Shown: one piece after another, positions 43,656 to 53,865 of the stretch
How positions within the stretch are numbered: the stretch's first letter is position 1
Layout: each line of letters starts with the position of its first letter
Assembly (NCBI GenBank): GCA_933207985.1
Contig: OW240914.1
Location: 288,418,877 to 288,482,876 of the forward strand
Origin: Pelobates cultripes
Taxonomy: Eukaryota > Chordata > Amphibia > Anura > Pelobatidae
Reading direction: 5' to 3'
DNA length: 64,000 bases
The notes under the pieces: generated by a model
What the model saw: only the letters and a program-made list of their open reading frames with translations
What the model was told of the DNA's origin: nothing
Database searches by the model: none
Position numbers and translations under genes: made by a program

Positions 43656-44590
43656 ATGTCTGAGTACAGCGACCCTGACAGCAACAGAATGGAACCAGCA
43701 GTGTCATATGAGGAGGAGGACCTGGATGGCCGGGATGCATTAAGGAAAGGCATCTGGTACCAGGCCCTGGATAATGTACAATACCAGCGGGGCAAGAGTC
43801 TCCCCAGTGAAGAGCAGCAGTTGCAGAAGCAAGTGGCCCTGCAGATGCCCTTCCTGGGAGAGCAGCCCCTAGATGAATGGGTGAAGGAATTGGAGCACCG
43901 GGTATGGCAGGAGATTTGGCTGGAATATGCCTACCAGGCGCTCTGGTGGTATGGGGCACAGTACCTGCCCTGGATAGCCGAGCATGACAAGCCAGAGGGA
44001 GAGGCGTTTGATAGTCCAGGCTTGTAATGGGAGTCTTTTTCAGAGCCCGAGTTTGGGAGCCCTACACAAGCCCGATTCAGTGATCTCTTTGAGTGGAGGG
44101 AGAGCAGGTAGACTGGGACGACACTCATGAGACTAAGCAAGACCTGGTCCACCGATTGACCCGAGAGATGGAGCTGGAGCAGGGCTACCAAGATCTGTTC
44201 CACTCCAGTGAGAAGGCTCAGCAGGGAAGCGGGGACCCAGATCCAGACCCATTCAGCTGGGCAGATATTGCAGAGTGTTACTGGGAAGAACCCCAGGTGG
44301 CTGGTGGAGATGGGACTGAGGTCTCTCCACCAGTCCTGCAGGGAATTGGGAGCCCAGTCTCCATTCTCCAGTGGGAGATACAGCAGGGAATTGGGAGCCC
44401 AGTCTCCATTCCCCAGCAGCAGGACTCTGTATTGGGAGCAGAGACAGTCGGTCTCCCTCCCCCGCGGCTGGAAGTATATATGGGAGAGGAGCTTGTTACC
44501 CCCTCTCTCCAGTGGCAGCTTAACGTACCAGTAGACCCCACAACCGTGCAGATGGGACCGTGGTCTCTGCACTTACAGCACAGGAGGTAG
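43656..44590 (+). pseudogene. Gag-like protein of a gypsy-like element, broken
   Basis: The first segment (43656-44027, 123 codons) starts MSEYSDPDSNRMEPAVSYEE and contains LDGRDALRKGIWYQALDNV and then EIWLEYAYQALWWYGAQYLP. It stops at 44025. The same frame continues after the stop with WESFSEPEFGSPTQARFSDL up to about 44095, where one base is missing. The sequence then continues in the next frame (44093-44590) with DWDDTHETKQDLVHRLTREM and a Pro/Gln/Gly-rich tail with repeated IGSPVSI motifs. One stop and one frameshift thus divide what was a single frame of about 310 codons. It directly follows an LTR and primer-binding site, so a gag-like role is inferred from position. I see no zinc knuckle, protease or RT, so the element looks non-autonomous. 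The domain is not one I can name. Confidence 0.6.
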
Positions 44591-44730
44591 GGACAGTCGG
44601 TTCTGTCCCCCAGCAACAGGGCTGTTTAGCCAAAGGGGAGACAGTCGGTCTCCCCTCCAGCAACCGAGCGGTGTAACCAAAGGGGAGACAGTCGGTCTCC
44701 CCCTCCAACAACCAGGCTTCAACCAGGCTA
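44588..44730 (+). repeat. Short tandem repeat with hairpin units, about 47 bp
   Basis: Three units of about 47 bp each carry gggagacagtcggtctccc or a close variant (44587, 44635, 44682). Each such core is itself an inverted repeat (GGGGAGACA...TCTCCCC). The array lies at the 3' end of the gag-like region. Confidence 0.7.
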
Positions 44731-44734
44731 CTCC

Positions 44735-45565
44735 CGTGGTAGCGCTGGCACCAGGGCAGAGTACCGCTGGTCTCTGCCCACTTAGCAACCCACCAAGTCA
44801 GCTTACCAGTCACCCACACAGCCGTGGTGAGGCACCTGGACATGGACAAAGTTCTCCTCTACCCATGTGTAGTAACCATTTATGGTGGGTGGGCTGTATT
44901 ACTATTTGTGTGTTGTGGGTGGGCTGCTGGACTAACAAGGGCACTGACCGGCAGGAGGTCAGATACCCTGTTAGTCTGTTTGGACCTCGAGTTCATAGAA
45001 CTAGGTCCCTGGACTATTCCACGATCACGATCTTCATGATTTTCACGATCGCATGGACCTAGATGATCCGCTCAACTATACCCTATCTTCAGGCTGTCGA
45101 GCATCCCATCGGGCCCTACTCGGGTTTCCTTGACACGGCTGAACTTTAGCTGGGTGGTACAATCCAGCCATTCGGTCTACTCCACTCTCGCCCTATATGG
45201 ACAGCAATCCCAGGGGTAGACTCCAAAATCTGGACGCTGTCCAACATGGACTGATTCTGTTGCTCATTTTCTTCTACACCATCCTTCTAGTTCAAATGTT
45301 GTTGGACGAATTTACACCCTTCTATAAACTCCCGGATTCTGTATACTACTGTTTCACTTTTTTATTGAGGTGCCCTTAAGAGTTCTTTGTCTACCACAGT
45401 CCTGGGTTCCTCAATCCACTTTGGGTACTGGAGACATCTAGAGTGCAACCAGGTGCCCCTCTGCACACTAGCCCGCGCGTGGTAGATTTTTTTTCTCAGA
45501 TGAAGACCATTCACTGCTTATATCAAAGGGGATAGGATGGACTCCATTTGGTCCTGTCCCAAGCT
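44735..45565. other. Internal sequence of an LTR element or unknown repeat
   Basis: A GC-richer stretch with several short frames and no recognised domain. A cacgatcacgatcttcatga run near 45020 is locally repetitive. It may be the non-coding 3' part of the gag-like element, but no 3' LTR was found. Confidence 0.35.
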
Positions 45566-45570
45566 TTATC

Positions 45571-45969
45571 ATGGGCTCAGATGTGGATCTTGAGGTTGGA
45601 GAACTGCGGGCACGATCCTTGGATGATCAGAGAAGCTGCCCACTACATCAAGATTTGAATACGGATGGCAGTTTGTTACACAAGCCCAAGCCGCCGGTGC
45701 CCTTCAAGCTATTACATCTGGGCTGTGTATGGATTGTGTCAACATTACTATACATCGACCATTTTGACGGAACCAGGCCACGGTTTCCCAAGTACAGCAA
45801 CTCTAACAACGGATTGGGTTTCGTCCGCACTTTGAGGATTAACAATGACTGGCATCATCTTCGCCCAATCTACAGCCATATCTTGCCATATCTTGCAGTT
45901 GTAAGGTCTTTTCGGGATTCATTGTTTGATCTCCCAGATTATATACCAGTGACATATGCATCGTTCTAG
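45571..45969 (+). CDS. Unrecognised 132-codon open frame before a DIRS repeat
   Basis: The frame starts MGSDVDLEVGELRARSLDDQ and ends PDYIPVTYASF. It contains LLHLGCVWIVSTLLYIDHF, a moderately hydrophobic segment, and HLRPIYSHILPYLAVVRSF. Composition is mixed and not low-complexity, so it might be a real remnant. It ends about 25 bp before the internal complementary region of a DIRS-type element at 45992, where a tyrosine recombinase would normally end. It shows no recombinase motifs and I cannot assign it. Confidence 0.3.
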   Translation: MGSDVDLEVGELRARSLDDQRSCPLHQDLNTDGSLLHKPKPPVPFKLLHLGCVWIVSTLLYIDHFDGTRPRFPKYSNSNNGLGFVRTLRINNDWHHLRPIYSHILPYLAVVRSFRDSLFDLPDYIPVTYASF

Positions 45970-45979
45970 TTGTCTGAGC

Positions 45980-46100
45980 GTTAAAACAGAAAATACAAAG
46001 CCTCCTGTCATGTTATAAAATTGTAGATTATACTAGCTTTAGTGTACCTATAATCTTAATTTTATTAATGACAAGAGGTGAGTATTTCCCTCCTATTTTT
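45980..46100 (+). repeat. Internal complementary region of a second DIRS element
   Basis: The run aaatacaaagcctcctgtca, tgttataaaattgtagatta and cctataatcttaattttatt matches, in opposite orientation and with substitutions, the internal complementary region of the DIRS element at 49007-49092. The upstream gcgttaaaacag also corresponds to gcattaaaac there. Only this repeat is recognisable, so it is a fragment of a diverged plus-strand DIRS copy. Confidence 0.65.
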
Positions 46101-46932
46101 CATCCCTCCCTTGTTTGTTTTGTTGCCAGTAGTTGGGTAATCATGTATGTATACAACTATGCTTGTTCTTCTGGCTCCCTGTCACTGGCTCATGTTACCA
46201 CTGCTTACTTAAAGGTTGGGATCTCTGTAAATTTTGGTAATATTGTTTGATAAACAAGGAGCCTGCATGTTTTATCCAGATCCCAGAAAGTTAGCAACTG
46301 CACTGGAATCAGGATCTTCTCTGAATACTCTGAAAAAATATACAGTGTATAGTGCAGACTATCTGTATATACAGGGTATGCAAAATTAAAAGTATATCTG
46401 GGGATCAACACACATGGACCAGAGCCCCTGAGTTTGAATTGCTCCAATGGAGAGGGATAAACCTACAGTATAGCAAAACAGGATACTCTTCTGAATCAGA
46501 TGTAATATCTAGGCAGTATAAACAAATAGAGAGGCAGGAGCCCAAATTGAATAGTACCAAACACAGTATTTATTTAAACAAAAGGTTAAAAACTCTTACC
46601 TGAAATAGTGGGTTTGCCAGCAATAAACCCACAACTAGATAAGCAGGAATTTACACACAAGAAATGATACAGCTTAGACACTTCCTGGTTCCGGTCACAT
46701 GACCGTTGGGACCGCCTCTCTCTGTCACTCGTGACGCGTTTCTCCCACCTCCTGGGCTTCTTCTGAAGACATCATTCCTGTTCAGCCCTGTCTTGTAAGT
46801 GTCCAGACACTCCCCTTCTGTTTCACCATTGGTTGAGGGGGCAGTCAATCAGACTAGGATTTATTTCTAGTCCTCCCACTCTTAGTGGGTATGTGCACTC
46901 AATTCATAAGTATTTTCTAGGGCTGTTTATGA

Positions 46933-47142
46933 AATCTGTTCATATCAGTGCACTTCGCACAAAAACATAATAGTGATCCCACTACACTTAGATTTTTAGG
47001 ACTAGAAAAAGTTAATAGAGATTGGCGAGGAGAAGATTTAGATAAGAAGTTAGCTCAACAAGAAATGAGATGGATATTTAAATTAAAATCCCTATCACCT
47101 AGGGGCTTTAACAAGGACTTCGAGATGTGTCACTTTCTATAA
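46933..47142 (+). pseudogene. PLE GIY-YIG domain C-terminal remnant
   Basis: The frame reads MHFAQKHNSDPTTLRFLGLE, then KVNRDWRGEDLDKKLAQQEM, then RWIFKLKSLSPRGFNKDFEM and a stop at 47140-47142. This is the end of the GIY-YIG endonuclease of Penelope/Neptune polyproteins: H-F-x-x-x-H, the L-R-F-x-G-I-E-x-V block, the catalytic glutamate region Q-x-E-x-x-W-I-x-x-L, and the closing G-L/F-N. The GIY-YIG motif itself and the RT are missing because the insertion is 5' truncated. It would not make a functional protein. Confidence 0.8.
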
Positions 47143-47375
47143 GTATAATAAGAATGGTATTCAAATACATAAATGTATATGCTAAACTATTTTTCTCTTC
47201 TCTAGATATATAAGAGATAAACTCTACAGTATCAAACGCAATATAGATAATGTAATGTGCATGTGTATATGAATATGAGCATATAGATGTATACAGATGA
47301 TGCAATGTTTTAATGACTGGTATGAAATGTAATGTACGCACTGTAGGTTGATGATTGACAACAGAGGACATCCAG

Positions 47376-48062
47376 TATATACTCGAGTATAAGTCTAGTT
47401 TTTCAGCACATTTTTTGTGCTTAAAAACACCCACTCGACTTATACTCGAGTCACTGTCTGTATTATGGCAACTTAGAGAGCCGCGGCCGTCAGAGCCGTG
47501 GCAACGATCCGCGCGGCAACCAGACCGCGAGACTTACAGTGGAGCTGACCGGAACGGAGGAGAAGGGAGCTGACAGGAGCTGCAGGAAAGGTAAGTAAAT
47601 GCTTCCTGCCGGCCCCCCCCACTTCACAACCCATGCCACTGGACTACCAGGGATTAAGATAGCCCTGACAGGTTAACAAGCAGGGAGGGGGGACAAAAAA
47701 AATTTAAAATAATTAAAAAAAAAAATTAAAATAAAAAAGAATTTAAATAATAAAAATGCCCTCCCCCCACCCAGTTCACACACACTACACAAACACACAC
47801 TCTTCATTATATACACACTCTGCATTATATACACAGAGTCTGTGTATATAATGCAGAATGTGTGTGTTGTATGAGTGTGTGTGTATATATATGCAGAGTG
47901 TGTGTTTGTATGAGTGTGTGTGTATATAATTATAAAAATCACAGAATTTCATAGCCCCAAGTTTTACCCTCGACTTATCCACGAGGCATAGCATATTTCA
48001 CAATTGTTGGTCACAAAACTGCACTCGACTTATACATGAGATCGACTTATACACGAGTATAT
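47376..48062. mobile_element. MITE with TATATACTCG ends
   Basis: The left end TATATACTCGAGTATAAGTC is mirrored by the right end GACTTATACACGAGTATATA, giving an inverted repeat of about 20 bp. A further copy of the motif (cgacttatactcgagtca) lies inside the left end and gactta/tatacatgagatcgactt inside the right. The interior has a GC-rich block (47475-47560) and a TG/CA microsatellite (47775-47925), and no transposase. The TA-rich flank hides the exact target duplication, so I leave the superfamily open. Confidence 0.65.
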
Positions 48063-48064
48063 AC

Positions 48065-48425
48065 GGTAATTAATAACAGATTACTGTTTGTTTGCTTTTT
48101 TAGAATTTAATATTTGGTAATAAAGATTCTGTTTAGTAGATAATCCTCATTCAGAATTTTGTCCATTTCTCATTATAGACAACGCCAACATTGAATATTT
48201 ATCTCTACCTACATTTATCGATCCTCTCTATATAGAGGACCTATCCACACACTATGTCAAGCTAGATGTTTGATACATTTACATTTAGGTGATGATCCCC
48301 TGGAATTTTCAATACTTTTGATTTTATTCAAATTTTGTTTTAATAATGTTATCCCAGGGATTTACTTTGGGTTGATATTTCTAGCTTCTATTTTTTACTT
48401 GATTGCAAGAAATATTATTTTATGT
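48065..48425. other. PLE 3' region, non-coding
   Basis: AT-rich sequence between the MITE and the DIRS left end. A ttctgtttagtagata motif at 48129 recurs as ttctatttagtagatg at 53861, right after the DIRS right end. This may be a coincidence of the PLE 3' region or an older duplication. Confidence 0.4.
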
Positions 48426-48428
48426 ATA

Positions 48429-48530
48429 ATTGAAGATTATGCTAGCGCAGTGTACTAATAATCTTAATTTTAATGACAGGGGGCGAGTAATTGCATTAAC
48501 TTTCTTTACTAGCTCCACAGCAGCAAAGAA
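48429..48530 (-). repeat. DIRS left inverted terminal repeat
   Basis: It begins attgaagattatgctagcgc and runs through aatgacagggggcgagtaat to cattaactttctttactagc. The outer part is the exact complement of 49012-49063 apart from small indels. The inner part pairs with 53800-53828 of the right repeat. Confidence 0.85.
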
Positions 48531-49006
48531 AAAACCATTAAAGAAAGAACCAATCAGAGTAAAACAGAGGATATATAAGTCCCAGTGTAGCTAACCATTT
48601 CCTCTTGACTACTGCGACATCACAAGGTCCTAATGCGGTAATAAGTCTGTTGTAACTTCATTCCAATTATTATAACATAATCCAACATGGAAACAATAAT
48701 GGCCTCTTCAGCCTTCCATCATCCTTGTAGTTTGTCAAACTGAAAAGAGAGAGAGAGACTAGTATCAGCGATATGGAGATGACCATAAAAAAACAAGTAT
48801 CTGGTTATGAGTTAACTTCTGAGAAACTATAGTGTAATTCTTAATACCCTTATAGTTCAATAAACCCTATAATAAATACATCAGTATGTTATCCTAACCC
48901 ATGGTAACTTAAAGCAATAGAAGAGACTATCTTACTCATACTCCTTAAACTTACCTCCATGTGGGCGGGCACCTCCTGGAGAATGAAAGGGTGGGAAAAT
49001 ACTTGC

Positions 49007-49092
49007 CTCCTGTCATTATTAAAATTAAGATTATTAGTACACTGCGCTAGCATAATCTTCAATTTTATAACATGACAGGAGGCTTCGTATTT
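49007..49092 (-). repeat. DIRS internal complementary region
   Basis: It reads cctgtcattattaaaattaa, then gattattagtacactgcgct, then ataacatgacaggaggcttc. Its two halves match the two outer ends of the element joined head to tail, as expected if it templates circle closure. The recombinase frame stops at 49099, just outside it. Confidence 0.85.
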
Positions 49093-49098
49093 GTAGTT

Positions 49099-49968
49099 TT
49101 AATGCTTAGGTAGAAGAGCGAAAGCGGCAATGGACGACAGGCGAAAATAGATGGTCCAAAAGGTAGATTCTCGGGACCAATCCGCCATGTGTAGGATGTC
49201 AGACAGTGAGGCACCTGCTAAAAATGCAGATGATGCCGCTGCCCCTCGAACGGAGTGTGCACCAAAGGAAGCATCTATGCCGGCTAGAGAGAGAAGCAGA
49301 GAGGTGACCGAGACAGGGCCGTGTGGATTCACATATGACACCAAATGTTGTCGTGCAGACGGTGGGCGCAAGTTCTCCGTTGCTGTCACGTATGCTCGGA
49401 GAGCCCGAACCACACACAGTTGGGAGTCCGAATTGAAGAACGGATAGAACACTGATGTTGAATTGGATTTATTACGCCATGATATGTGAAACGTGACTCC
49501 TTCGGGGCCAATGGAAAAGGCGTCTTTATCGAATGTCCGAACGTCAGCCACTCTCCGGAAGGAAACCATGCACAACAGGAAGGTGAACTTCGCTGTCAGC
49601 TGTTTCAATGAGAGCTATTCGTTGGGAGGCCAGTTCCTGAGAAAACGAAGGACTATCTCCACATCCCAGAGATGTTGATACTTAGGTGCTGGGGGTCTCC
49701 TTAGTTTGATACCCTGTAGTAGCCGGCATATTAGCGGGTCCTGTCCGACTGCCCGTCCTTGAGACGGAATGTGTGCTGCCAAGATAGCTGATCTCATGAC
49801 ATTTATGGTGCGGTAAGACTTCCCTTCTTCGAATATGGTCGAGAGAAAATTCATGATATCTGAAACAGGGGCTGTAAAGGGATCCAGATCCCGTCCCACA
49901 CACCAACTGGTCCAAGCTCGCCATGCGGATAGATAACTCCTCCTTGTTCCCGGGCCCAGGAGTCCCAT
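49099..49968 (-). pseudogene. DIRS tyrosine recombinase, one in-frame stop
   Basis: The enzyme would insert circular DIRS DNA by site-specific recombination. One frame of about 289 codons is interrupted only by a TAG at 49617-49615. The first part begins MGLLGPGTRRSYLSAWRAW and contains the SAM-like core-binding domain (INVMRSAILAAH). The second has LCMVSFRRVADV with the first catalytic arginine, GPVSVTSLL, GAHSVRGAAAS with the H-x-x-R pair, and DWSRESTFWTIYFR with the catalytic tyrosine. The R-H-R-Y set is therefore complete and the only visible defect is the stop codon. The frame ends at 49099 with FALLPKH, just before the internal complementary region. Confidence 0.88.
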
Positions 49969-49969
49969 A

Positions 49970-52108
49970 AGAGGTCCTTAGCTGTCGACGATAATTCGTC
50001 GGTACACCAGGTTCCCCTGAAAGAGTCCAGGCCACCAAGGCTAGTTCTGACACCATCGGATGTGTGTTCCCCGCCGGGTCTCTGAGTAGCATGTCGTTGC
50101 TCGGTAGGAGAATCGGGTCCTGATAGGACAGCTTGAGAAGGTCCGGGAACCAGGGTTGACTCGGCCAGAGGGGTGTCAGCAGGGTTAGTCGGACCCTCCA
50201 TCTGCATAGATGATTGAGAACTCTGGCAATCATGGCAAATCGGGGAAAGGCGTACGCTCCCTGTTGTGGCCAGGGCTGAGTGAAGGCGTCTACTGCTATA
50301 CAGTCCGGGTCCGGTAGCCAGCTGTAGAACCTGCCAGTTGTTGCGTGAGGCAAAGAGATCCAGTATAAAGAGTCCCTTCTGGTCTTGCAGATGCGCGAAT
50401 ATTCGCGGGTCCAACTGCCAGTCGCTGGCATCCCTCCAATGATGGGAATACCAATTCATCGTGAGGTTCGTCTCCCCTGGTAGGTGTTCTGCGCGTAGCG
50501 TGATATTGCGCGGGAGGCAGTAATCGAAGATTTCCTTCGTCAGATGCACCAGCGTTCTTGACCGGGTACCTCCCAAACGGTTGATGTACCGTACCGCCAA
50601 CACATTGTCCATTCTTAATAGTATACAGCAATTGGACTGCCCTTTTGTAAGGCTGCGTATAGCAAAGGAGCCCGCTAGTAGTTCGAGGCAATTGATATGC
50701 ATCGATAATTCCTGTGTGTCCACATTCCCCCTGTGGACGTTTCTCCATCCGTGGCGCTCCATCCCATGTGGCTCGCGTCCGACTCCAGGGCGAAGTCCGG
50801 TTGGCTGCCGAAGATGGCCCGACCATTCCAGGCCTGCATGCAATGGAGCCACCACTGGAGTTTTTGATATACTTCCTCCGACAGTGGAACCAGTTGGTTG
50901 TATGTGGGGTTTTGGCGAAGGAGGCTGGCCTTCAGCTGTCTCATCGCCCGGTAGTGAAGGGGTCCCGGAAATATGGCTTGTATTGAGGAGAGGACGATAA
51001 GAGTCCCACAATCTGCGCCAGTTGACGGAGTGGAATGGAGTCCAATTTGAGAACCCTGTGGATCTCCTTCCTGATAGCCGTCACCTTGGCTGACGGGAGG
51101 TGCAGGGTGTAGGACCTGGAGTCGATCTCGAAGCCCAGGAATTGGATTCGTTGAGCGGGTGTCATCGCGGACTTGGCCCTGTTGACAACGAAGCCCAAGG
51201 ATTCTAATAGTAGTACTGTATATGTAGTGTGCTGGACGGCCAGTTCCCTTGTTCTGCAGAACAAGAGAATGTCGTCCAGGTAAATTATGCATCTGATCCC
51301 GTGTGTTCGGAGGTGTGATACCACTGGTTTCAGCATTTTCGTGAAGCACCACGGTGCCGAGCTCAGTCCGAATGGAAGGCACGTGAATTGCCATGGTGCG
51401 CAGTTCCAGAGAAAACGGAGGAAGGGCCGGCTGTCCGTGTGTATAGGAATTGCCAAATAAGCGTCCTTGAGGTCTAGACATGTAAACCAATCTCTTTCTT
51501 GGAGGAGGTCCCTCAGTAAATGTATGCCCTCCATTTTGAAGTGGCGGTAGGTCACATACGTGTTCAGTCCTCTTAAATTGATCACTGGCCGGAAGTCCCC
51601 GGTCTTCTTGCGGACGAGGAACATGTTGCTGAAGAAACCTCCCCTTGAGCGTGCAGGTTCTATAGCGCCCTTTACATGTAGCTCGCGGAGCTCTCTTTTT
51701 ATGAGGTGAGTCTCCGCAGCCGAGAGGCGCAAAGGAAAAGGGGGAGACCTTTGAACAGGCTGTGATCGGAGTTCGATTCGGTATCCTTTGCCGGTCTGTA
51801 GTACCCAAGCATCCGTGGACAGTTGGGCCCAGTTCTGGGAAAAAAGTGAAACACGGCCTGCAATCATAGTTATATGAGGTATCGAATAATGGTGGTCTCT
51901 TACCTGTAAGGAAGCGTGCACGGCCTTGTCCCTGACCGCCTCGTCCTTTGTCAGAGCCCCTTTGGTAATAGGGGAAGGGCTGTTTAGCTCCGGTGCCCTG
52001 GTAACTTTGTTGAGGGAAGAATTGATGCTGGTAGCCCATGCGGGGGCCTGAAGGCCAAAAACGGCTGGCGGCACAGCCCCGCTGCCGACCAGTCCTGGAA
52101 AAAAACAC
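49970..52108 (-). pseudogene. DIRS reverse transcriptase and RNase H, frameshifted
   Basis: The RT lies mainly in the 52074-50941 frame: SRGGFFSNMFLVRKKTGDFR, then RPVINLRGLN, DWFTCLDLKDAYLAIPI (motif A), PFGLSSAPWCFTKML (motif B), and CIIYLDDILLF (motif C, YLDD). The frame changes near 51000, where MRQLKASLLRQNPTYNQLVP and DFALESDASHMGWSA (RNase H first aspartate) continue in the 50675-52108 frame. It changes again near 50700 into the 49851-51011 frame with HINCLELLAGSFAIRSLT, LLRMDNVLAVRYINRLGG and AEHLPGETNLTMNWYSHH, the remaining RNase H and connecting region of DIRS pol. At least two frameshifts break it. It lies between the gag region and the recombinase and overlaps the latter slightly, as usual for DIRS. 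Confidence 0.87.
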
Positions 52109-53240
52109 CCTTCGCAGAGGTACCTCGGAAGACCTTGTGCATGGACGTGCGGGCCCTATTCAAGGATGTAAATACATTTACGTGCTTATTTAGCTCTTTC
52201 ATAAAAGCTTCACCAAAGAGCTCAATTCTTTGACCCCTAAATCAACCAATTTGGGGTCGATACGAAAAAGTGCTGCTCGGCGCCGCTCCGTAGAGAAGGC
52301 TGCATTCGTGTTACCAAGGAAACAAAAGCCCCTCTGGGCCCACTCTCGGATATCGTGTGCCCATTCTCGCACCATGTCTGCTGTGAAGGAGTCTGCTCTG
52401 GCGTAGGCTTCGTCCGGCAGGTACATAACTTGGGTCAATGGGCCCATTGTGTCTAGGAGTTTATCCTGCTCTCCTTTAAAGCTTTTCTCAATTCCCCTCC
52501 GTGGGTCGCGGCCCCCCCTGTTCCATAAAGGTCAGCATAAGCTGATCAAATTCCGGTGTATAGGCCACCTTATCTGGCAGGGTCGGTCTCGGACACTCCG
52601 CCCGCATCCTCTTACGGATATGCTTTTCCAAGGGTTTCCTTATCCAAAAATGCATGAAGCGGAGGAGGTGATCAGGTGGGGCCCACTCACCCGAGCGGGG
52701 GTGGCGAATCTTCCTGGGATCAAACATTCTCTGGCCCGTGGAGTCTAGGAATATCTCCTGCTCCTGAGTAGCCGTGGCGGGGGGTTCCGCATCTCCTTTA
52801 GGCTGGGGCTCACCCAGAAATGTCTCAGTGACGTAGGCATTGGAGCCCCAACCGCCCTCGTCAGAATCGGAGGTTTCTGCCTGCCACTCATCCAGAATGG
52901 AGAGGCAGTGGGGCACATCTTGCTCCTCATCCGAGGAGGCCTCCCCAGTGTACGTGGGAGGCATCGGTATAGTGTGTCTATCACACTTCATTAGGGCCTT
53001 GCCTTTGAAGGCGGCTCTTTTGGAACCCTCGCCCTTCCAGTGGCGCTTTGCCGGGCGTTTCTTGTCTCTAGTGGAGTCGTCCGACTCATCGGAGTCCTCG
53101 TGAGCTTGGTGTTGCTTGTTAGCCAGTGCGGTAGATTCAGAGGGGGCAGGAGCCGCCTTTGCTAACGCCTTCTCTAAAGATGCACCTACCGCCGCGTTGA
53201 TCATTGCTTGAAGGTCACTGGTATTAATTGTGTCCTCCAT
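52000..53240 (-). pseudogene. DIRS gag-like region, frameshifted
   Basis: The start chosen is the ATG at 53240 (MEDTINTSDLQAMINAAVG), because upstream residues in the same frame are GC-rich and lack conservation signals. The N-terminal half (52488-53240) is rich in acidic and basic clusters (DSDESDDSTRDKKRPAKRHW) and ends with DHLLRFMHFWIRKPLEKHI. The frame then shifts near 52490 to one containing MGPLTQVMYLPDEAYARADS, then FLGNTNAAFSTERRRAALFR and IDPKLVDLG, and again near 52205 to one with KELNKHVNVFTSLNRARTSM and HKVFRGTSAKGVFF. These are the conserved segments at the end of DIRS ORF1. Two frameshifts make it non-functional. Function is inferred from position. Confidence 0.7.
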
Positions 53241-53769
53241 AGTGTGGGCACTAACAGGCACAGGTATAGCAATGAGAGGTAAGGGACCGTACGGGAGGGA
53301 CTCAGGTAGGCAGACGGCCGTTCGTCTGGAGGGCGCGAGCCGCACCAACCCGCCCGTTCGCACATTTTTTTTAAACAGACTGCGCGAACGGGTCGGGCCG
53401 CGAATGCCCGGCGCCCTGAGTGAACAAGCGTCCCGTCTGTTCGCGCTACTAGAGCGCGAGCAGAGCGAGACGGTAAAAAGGAAAGGTGGTGAACGTAGCC
53501 ACCTGGGGGGAGGGGCGGTCTGGCCGGACAAAATCCGGTAAGGGCAGGGAGAGGAGAGCACTGGGAGAGGCTGTCATGGACAGGGAGCCTCAGCCCTGTA
53601 CCCTGCGCTCAGATAGTGACCACAGCTCCCCTGACAGGAGAGGGGTAGTCCCTCTAAGGTCCCCCTGGCACCCCAATACAATAAAGAACAACAGAACAAA
53701 CAGTAATAAAACAGCAATAAAAGACAATTAAATACAATTAAAGCAAAACAGTCAGCCAATAAAAACCTT

Positions 53770-53859
53770 AAAGAAACCTGACAGGAATCTTAAAGAAATC
53801 AGTACTGGAGCTAGTAAAGAAAGTTAATGCAAATACGAAGCCTCCTGTCATGTTATAAA
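53770..53859 (-). repeat. DIRS right inverted terminal repeat
   Basis: On the minus strand it begins ttataacatgacaggaggct and runs through cgtatttgcattaactttct. The outermost 28 bases are the complement of 49064-49092. It is followed outward by PLE 3' sequence. Confidence 0.82.
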
Positions 53860-53865
53860 GTTCTA

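Larger units (their letters stand above)
48429..53859 (-). mobile_element. DIRS-type retrotransposon, near complete
   Basis: On the minus strand the order is inverted terminal repeat (53859-53770), gag region, RT/RNase H, tyrosine recombinase, internal complementary region (49092-49007), and terminal repeat (ending 48429). The terminal repeats share attgcattaactttctttac in inverted orientation. The internal region is complementary to the outer ends of both: 49007-49064 to the left end 48429-48482, and 49064-49092 to the right end 53830-53858. This is the known DIRS layout that allows circularisation and recombinase-mediated insertion without target duplication. All genes contain stops or frameshifts. 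Confidence 0.9.

Noticed and set aside
43394..43663. 89-codon frame across the second LTR end and primer site
   Set aside because: It runs through non-coding LTR sequence and out of frame with the gag-like protein.
52449..53731. Plus-strand ORFs over the DIRS gag region
   Set aside because: The minus strand carries the conserved gag-like segments; the plus frames are GC-driven shadows.
48429..53859. A target-site duplication for the DIRS element
   Set aside because: DIRS elements insert by tyrosine recombinase without duplication, and none is visible directly at the ends.
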